Shown here: positions 60,023-64,000 of the stretch, one piece after another
Layout: the number at the start of each line of letters is the position of its first letter
How positions within the stretch are numbered: the stretch's first letter is position 1
Program-made: the position numbers and the translations under genes
The notes under the pieces: generated by a model
Databases searched by the model: none
The model's input: only the letters and a program-made list of their open reading frames with translations
Told to the model about the DNA's origin: nothing
Assembly: GCF_000744095.1 (NCBI RefSeq)
Contig: NZ_JQLI01000001.1
Coordinates: 2,542,001-2,606,000 of the forward strand
Source of the DNA: Cupriavidus necator A5-1
GTDB lineage: Bacteria; Pseudomonadota; Gammaproteobacteria; Burkholderiales; Burkholderiaceae
Direction: 5' to 3'
Length of the DNA: 64,000 nt

Positions 60023-60784
60023 TCAGTTGAGCGCTTCCAGCGCGGGCAGGTCGAGCAGTTCGATGCCGCCGTATTCGAGCCGAAGCAGGCCGCGTGCTTC
60101 CAGTTCGCGCAGCGCGTGGTTGACGGTCTGGCGCGACAGCCCGAGCATCTGCGCGAGCTGCTCTTGAGGGATGCGCACGCGCTGCGCGGCATGCGCCGGC
60201 ACCGGCAGGTTGCCATAGCCGCGCGCGATCGCGGCCAGGCGCCGGGCAATGCGTGCCGCCGGCGGCAGCAGCTGCGCTTCTTCGACATAGTCGAAGGCCT
60301 GGCGCGTCTTGGCCGCCAGCAACTGGCCAAAGGCCTGCCACCACGCCGGCTGCTGCGCGAGCCGTCGTTCCAGGGGCGCGCGCGGCACGTGCCACAGCGT
60401 GGTGGCGCTGACCGCGCGTGCGTCGTGCGTGCGGGGCAGGCCGTCGAACAGGCAGATCTCGCCAAACCAGGTGCCGGGCTCCAGCAGCCCGAGCAGCGCC
60501 GCCTTGCCCGATTCGCCGCTGGCGTGGATCTGCACGGTGCCGCTGGCGACACAGTACAGGCCGTCGAAGCGGTCGCCGCGGGCAAACAGCGTTTCGCCCG
60601 GCACCAGGCGGCGCAGGGTGCCGTCGTCGAGCAGTGCCTGTTGCAGCGCTGGCGGCAACTGGCTGAACCAGGTGCCGGCGCGCACCGCGGCGAGCGGGTC
60701 TGCTTCATGCTGCGATGCGGTGCCGGGCAGCGCGGTGCTGGCGGAATGCGCGTGGGGGCGGTGCGGAGGGGGCGCCAGTCCCAT
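60023..60784 (-). CDS. Crp/Fnr-family transcriptional regulator
   Basis: 253 residues from ATG 60784 with AGGAGACCGGC before it. cNMP-binding barrel from about residue 60 (VPGETLFARGDRFDGLYCVA, LLGLLEPGTWFGEICLFDGL, RAVSATTLWHVPRAPLERRL). The C-terminal HTH is RIPQEQLAQMLGLSRQTVNH near 203. No cysteine cluster for FeS is visible. It is followed by the nat gene. A perfect CTGTCA-N6-TGACAG site 91 bp before its start suggests autoregulation and control of the divergent Mpo1-like gene. Confidence 0.87.
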   Translation of the reverse strand: MGLAPPPHRPHAHSASTALPGTASQHEADPLAAVRAGTWFSQLPPALQQALLDDGTLRRLVPGETLFARGDRFDGLYCVASGTVQIHASGESGKAALLGLLEPGTWFGEICLFDGLPRTHDARAVSATTLWHVPRAPLERRLAQQPAWWQAFGQLLAAKTRQAFDYVEEAQLLPPAARIARRLAAIARGYGNLPVPAHAAQRVRIPQEQLAQMLGLSRQTVNHALRELEARGLLRLEYGGIELLDLPALEALN

Positions 60785-60874
60785 GCCGGTCTCCTGTCTG
60801 GTTATCCCGCTTGCGCGGGGGCTTGCGCCGGCGTGTCTGCCAGCACACGCAACGGCATGCGCCGGCGCAGCGGA

Positions 60875-60892
60875 CTGTCAAAAACCTGACAG
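60875..60892. promoter_or_regulatory. Crp-type operator CTGTCA-N6-TGACAG
   Basis: A perfect inverted repeat with CRP geometry (6-bp half-sites, 6-bp spacer) sits between the divergent regulator and Mpo1-like genes. TATAAA at 60917-60922 lies downstream on plus, placing the site about 42-46 bp before the expected start of the Mpo1-like transcript, as in class II activation. Confidence 0.72.
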
Positions 60893-61015
60893 ACCTGGCC
60901 GGTACGCGCCCACTACTATAAATCCACATCGCGCACGCCGCGCAGCAGCGGACGGCAGCGACCGGCGCCCACGCCGCGCCGGACGCGCACGCCCGCGCAC
61001 AAAGGAGACGCCCCC

Positions 61016-61513
61016 GTGAAAACCCTGATCGAACACCTGGCCAACTACGCCGCTTACCATCGCGACCCGCGCAACGTCTTCACGCATTTCATCGGCATCC
61101 CGATGATCGTGTTGGCGGTGACGACGCTGCTGGCACGCCCGGCGATGGCGCTGGGCGACGGTTCGGCCTACCTGACGCCGGCGATGCTGGTGTACATCTT
61201 GTGTTGCCTGTTCTACCTGCGCCTGTCGCTGGGCTTCGGGGTGGCGATGGCGGCGATCCTGGCGGCGTTTCTCTATGGCGGTGCGCGGATTGCCGCGATG
61301 CCGACCATCTGGTGGCTGGTGATCGGCGTCGGGCTGTTCGTGGTGGGCTGGATCATCCAGTTCGTCGGCCACTACTACGAGGGGCGCAAGCCGGCCTTTG
61401 TCGATGACCTGGTCGGGCTGCTGATCGGCCCGCTGTTCCTGGTGGCCGAAACCGCTTTTGCACTGGGCCTGGCGCACGATACGCGCGAGGCCATGGCGGC
61501 CCGCACGCAATGA
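61016..61513 (+). CDS. Mpo1-like membrane protein (DUF962)
   Basis: 165 residues from GTG 61016 (AAAGGAGACGC upstream). Four to five helices (HFIGIPMIVLAVTTLLARPA; MLVYILCCLFYLRLSLGFGV; TIWWLVIGVGLFVVGWIIQF). The conserved polar residues are ANYAAYHRDPRNVFTHFIGI near the start and FVGHYYEGRKPAFVDDL near 119. Yeast Mpo1 of this family is an Fe(II)-dependent dioxygenase that shortens 2-hydroxy fatty acids by alpha-oxidation, and the histidines named are its metal ligands. The bacterial role is inferred from homology. Confidence 0.83.
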   Translation: MKTLIEHLANYAAYHRDPRNVFTHFIGIPMIVLAVTTLLARPAMALGDGSAYLTPAMLVYILCCLFYLRLSLGFGVAMAAILAAFLYGGARIAAMPTIWWLVIGVGLFVVGWIIQFVGHYYEGRKPAFVDDLVGLLIGPLFLVAETAFALGLAHDTREAMAARTQ

Positions 61514-61532
61514 GGCTGCACTAAGGCAGTCT

Positions 61533-62873
61533 CTAAGCCAATCCCGCCGGCAGCCGCAGCCGCGCCGCCAGCCCGCCCAGCGGGCTCGACGCCAGCGCCA
61601 GGCTGCCTTCATACAGCGCGGCGATCTCGGTAACGATCGCCAGGCCCAGCCCGCTGCCGGCGGCCGCTTCATCGAGCCGGCCAAAGCGTGCGTTGGCCAG
61701 TTCGCGCGCCTGCGGCGGCATGCCGGGGCCATCGTCTTCCACCAGGATTTCCAGCGCCCCATCCGCTTCGCGCAGCGTCACTTGCACGCGCGTGCGCGCC
61801 CACTGGCAGGCGTTGTCGAGCAGGTTGCCGAGCATCTCGACCAGGTCCTGCCGATCCCCGGCAAAGTGTCCTTCGCCAGCCACCGTCAGCTCCAGCGCGC
61901 GCTCGCCGTGCAGCCGCGACAGCGCGCGTGTCAGCTCCCGCACCGCCGGGCCGGCGTCGATGCGCACGCCTCGTGCCGCGGCAGCGCCAGCGGCACGGGC
62001 GCGCGCCAGGTGGCGGTCGACCTGCCGGCGCATCGCTTCGACCTGCGCCGCCACGGCTTGCGCCGCCGCGCCCGGCAGCGCCGCGGCCTCGTTGGCCAGC
62101 ACCGCCAGCGGCGTCTTGACCGCATGCGCCAGGTCCGCCGCCTGTCCGCGCGAGCGCTCCAGCGCCTGCGCATTGCGCGTGAGCAAGGCATTGATCTCGG
62201 TTACCAGCGGTTCTACCTCAGAGGGCCAGTCGCCGCCCAGGCGCGCCTCGCGCCGGGCCTGCATCGCGCCCAGCGCGCGGCGCAGCCGTGCCAGCGGGGC
62301 GAGGCCGAACTTCACCTGCGCGGCCACGGCGAGCATCAGCCCCAGCCCCAACGCCGTCAGCGACCATACCAGCGTGCGGTTCAAGCTGCGGCGCGCGGCG
62401 CGCAGTTCGGTGCGGTCCAGCGCCACGGCAACATCCACCGGCGTGTCGGACGATGCCAGCACCAGCCGCCGCGACACCACCAGCAGCGACTGGTGGCTGG
62501 GACCGGGACGCACGTCGGCCTGGGTGCCGGTCACGTGCCGTTCCACCGTCACCGGCATCTCCGTATCCCACAGCGAGCGCGAACGCAGCAGCGCACCGGG
62601 CGCGCGCGCCTGCCAGTAGGCGCCGGAATAGGGCAGCTCGTAGCGGGGATCGGCAGGGGTGCGCGTGAGCATTAGCTTGCCGTCGGCGCTCCAGTCCAGC
62701 GCCGCGGCCAGGCTCGCCAGCTGGTGGTCGAGCTGGCGCACATAGGTCTGGTTGACGTGGCGCTCGAACAGCGTCGACAGCAGCCAGCCGCTGACGCCCA
62801 GCGCCCCGGCGAGCCAGATCGCGGCCCCCGCCAGCAGACGCAGCGCGAGGGAGCGGCGCAGGCGGGCGGGCAT
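61533..62873 (-). CDS. two-component sensor histidine kinase
   Basis: 446 residues. Two membrane helices (LLAGAAIWLAGALGVSGWLL near residue 15; TLVWSLTALGLGLMLAVAAQ near 168) bracket a periplasmic sensor of about 135 residues. A HAMP-like linker leads to the phospho-histidine in QAADLAHAVKTPLAVLANEA near 250, then the ATPase with NLLDNACQWA, VEDDGPGMPPQA and GSGLGLAIVTEIAALYEGS. PhoQ/QseC-type layout. The start codon abuts the stop codon of the response regulator gene. Confidence 0.9.
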   Translation of the reverse strand: MPARLRRSLALRLLAGAAIWLAGALGVSGWLLSTLFERHVNQTYVRQLDHQLASLAAALDWSADGKLMLTRTPADPRYELPYSGAYWQARAPGALLRSRSLWDTEMPVTVERHVTGTQADVRPGPSHQSLLVVSRRLVLASSDTPVDVAVALDRTELRAARRSLNRTLVWSLTALGLGLMLAVAAQVKFGLAPLARLRRALGAMQARREARLGGDWPSEVEPLVTEINALLTRNAQALERSRGQAADLAHAVKTPLAVLANEAAALPGAAAQAVAAQVEAMRRQVDRHLARARAAGAAAARGVRIDAGPAVRELTRALSRLHGERALELTVAGEGHFAGDRQDLVEMLGNLLDNACQWARTRVQVTLREADGALEILVEDDGPGMPPQARELANARFGRLDEAAAGSGLGLAIVTEIAALYEGSLALASSPLGGLAARLRLPAGLA

Positions 62874-63548
62874 CTAGGGCTGCATGCCGGCAGGCGGGCG
62901 CAGCCGGTAGCCCTGTCCGCGCACGGTTTCGATCACGTCCACGCCAAGCTTGCGGCGCAGCCGGCCGACAAAGACCTCGATGGTATTGCTGTCGCGCTCG
63001 AAGTCCTGCGCGTAGATATGTTCCGTCAGCGTGGTCTTGCTGACGATGGCGCCGGGGTGGTGCATCAGGTAGTCCAGCACGCGGAATTCATGCGAGGTCA
63101 GCACCACCGGCACGCCGTCCACGGTGACGCTACCCGCGCGCGGATTCATCCGCACGGGGCCGCATTGCAGCTCCGGTGCGGGCATGCCGTGCGCCCGCCG
63201 GATCAGCGCACGGATGCGCGCCAGCAGCTCTTCCATGCGGAACGGCTTGGCGAGATAGTCGTCGGCGCCGGCGTCGATGCCTTCGACCTTCTCGGTCCAG
63301 CTGTCGCGCGCGGTCAGGATCAGCACCGGCACATTGACCTGCGCGGCGCGCCAGCGGCGCAGCACCGAGAGCCCGTCCAGCCGCGGCAGTCCGAGATCGA
63401 GGATGACGGCGTCATAAGGTTCCTGCTCGCCCAGGTGGCAGGCGTCCACGCCGTCGGCGGCCGTGTCGACCGCATAGCCGGCGTCGGCCAGGCTGGCGCG
63501 GACCTGCGCACAGAGGGTGGGTTCGTCTTCGACCAGCAAGATGCGCAT
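62874..63548 (-). CDS. OmpR-family response regulator
   Basis: 224 residues. Receiver domain MRILLVEDEPTLCAQVRASL at the start, phospho-aspartate in VILDLGLPRLDGLSVLRRW near 51, TAR-D near 81 and the lysine in GADDYLAKPFRMEELLARI near 102. The winged-helix output follows from about 125 with LTSHEFRVLDYLMHHPGAIV and SNTIEVFVGRLRRKLGVDVI. It is cotranscribed with the kinase downstream and with the PepSY gene upstream (16-bp gap). Likely binds the direct repeats at the window's end. Confidence 0.93.
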   Translation of the reverse strand: MRILLVEDEPTLCAQVRASLADAGYAVDTAADGVDACHLGEQEPYDAVILDLGLPRLDGLSVLRRWRAAQVNVPVLILTARDSWTEKVEGIDAGADDYLAKPFRMEELLARIRALIRRAHGMPAPELQCGPVRMNPRAGSVTVDGVPVVLTSHEFRVLDYLMHHPGAIVSKTTLTEHIYAQDFERDSNTIEVFVGRLRRKLGVDVIETVRGQGYRLRPPAGMQP

Positions 63549-63564
63549 CTGTGTCTCCCTGCGC

Positions 63565-63927
63565 TCACCGCTTCTTGCGCGCCTCTTCCAGCCCGCGGCC
63601 CTTGGCCTTGAGCAGGGCGGCGGTGCGCGCGTCGTATTCGAGCTTGGCCACCGAGCCGCCCGGCAGCAGCAGCTTGACCTCGTACTGCCAGATGCCGTCG
63701 TCGCGGTCCAGCTCGACGCCGATCACGTCGCCCGCGTACTGGCTCGACACGGTCTCCAGGATGCGCGACAGCGGCAGGATTTCGCCCGACTGCACTGCGG
63801 CGCGGGCGCGGTCGGCATCCTTGTCGGCATGCGCAGCCGGCACGCTCGCCAGCACCAGCAGTGCGAGCGCTCCGGCCATCAGCACGCGGGCAGGGCGGCG
63901 CAGCGGCGCCGCAGAGTATCGCTTCAT
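63565..63927 (-). CDS. exported PepSY-domain protein
   Basis: 120 residues with a signal peptide (VLMAGALALLVLASVPAAHA) and a PepSY domain: ARAAVQSGEILPLSRILETV, then VIGVELDRDDGIWQYEVKLL and LEYDARTAALLKAKGRGLEE. Single PepSY proteins in front of OmpR-type two-component genes are common and may act as periplasmic input or output of the kinase. It is first in the operon, right after the direct repeats. Confidence 0.87.
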   Translation of the reverse strand: MKRYSAAPLRRPARVLMAGALALLVLASVPAAHADKDADRARAAVQSGEILPLSRILETVSSQYAGDVIGVELDRDDGIWQYEVKLLLPGGSVAKLEYDARTAALLKAKGRGLEEARKKR

Positions 63928-63951
63928 GGTCCGAAGTTTGCATCAAAAAGC

Positions 63952-63990
63952 CTGAACGCGGGCTGAACGGAAGCCTCAGGCAGCGTTCAG
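63952..63990 (-). promoter_or_regulatory. 11-bp-period direct repeats before the PepSY operon
   Basis: CTGAACG occurs at 63952-63958 and 63963-63969 (on the gene strand CGTTCAG-N4-CGTTCAG), with an inverse copy at 63984-63990. One-turn spacing of direct half-sites is typical for OmpR/PhoB-type regulators, so the operon's own regulator is the prime candidate. Confidence 0.6.
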
Positions 63991-64000
63991 CTGCCGGTGC

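Noticed and set aside
1..64000. CRISPR arrays, tRNA or rRNA genes, insertion sequences, prophage
   Set aside because: No regularly spaced repeats with spacers, no cloverleaf-type sequence, no transposase, integrase or phage structural protein was found on either strand.

Overview
The window is a GC-rich (roughly two-thirds G+C), gene-dense stretch of chromosome. The gene repertoire fits a Burkholderiaceae genome of the Cupriavidus/Ralstonia type: an mms valine-degradation cluster with isobutyryl-CoA dehydrogenase, glutathione-dependent formaldehyde oxidation, opgGH, an FMN riboswitch before a stand-alone ribB, pagL, entericidin, and many small secreted Ala/Pro-rich proteins. That assignment is inference from gene content and codon style; no species marker such as rRNA or tRNA lies in the window. 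I found no prophage, insertion sequence, CRISPR array or tRNA.

Layout. 1-4.6 kb: a catabolic run on + (semialdehyde dehydrogenase, HpcH/HpaI aldolase, FAD-linked hydroxyacid dehydrogenase, metallo-beta-lactamase-fold hydrolase). 4.8-8.2 kb: an outer-membrane barrel protein facing a His-rich PadR regulator (YqjI type) with palindromic operators, its partner ferric-chelate reductase (YqjH type), and a small lipoprotein. 8.3-17.2 kb: an alanine-type aminotransferase, then the minus-strand valine/isobutyrate block (acyl-CoA dehydrogenase, mmsA, mmsB, enoyl-CoA hydratase, HIBYL-CoA-hydrolase-like protein, Crp/Fnr regulator), divergent from an AraC regulator. 17.2-22 kb: formaldehyde detoxification (adhC-fghA) and an aldo/keto reductase plus ATP/ADP-carrier-like transporter pair.

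22-29.7 kb holds the most interesting module: gntP permease, ridA, D-aminoacylase-family amidohydrolase and RpiR regulator on -, divergent from a DSD-type PLP deaminase, kdgK and eda on +. Read together, these genes make a complete route for an N-acylated amino sugar acid: N-acetyl-D-glucosaminate, to glucosaminate, to 2-keto-3-deoxygluconate (KDG), to 2-keto-3-deoxy-6-phosphogluconate (KDPG), to pyruvate plus glyceraldehyde-3-phosphate. This fits better than D-amino-acid catabolism, which would not need kdgK and eda.

29.7-40.7 kb: entericidin, a degenerate GGDEF/EAL protein, a CorC/HlyC-type membrane protein, a beta-propeller/MFS/amidohydrolase cluster that looks like sugar-lactone use, LysR and XRE regulators, a lipid A deacylase (pagL), and riboswitch-controlled ribB. 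40.8-52.7 kb: envelope functions (secreted small proteins including a 12-residue repeat protein, two MscS-family channels, opgGH for periplasmic glucans, a Bcr/CflA exporter). 53-64 kb: amt with a sigma-54 promoter, HU, a thioesterase, creA, a short-chain dehydrogenase plus acyl-CoA synthetase pair, arylamine N-acetyltransferase with a Crp-type regulator whose likely operator (CTGTCA-N6-TGACAG) lies between it and a divergent Mpo1-like gene, and a PepSY/response-regulator/histidine-kinase operon preceded by 11-bp-spaced direct repeats.
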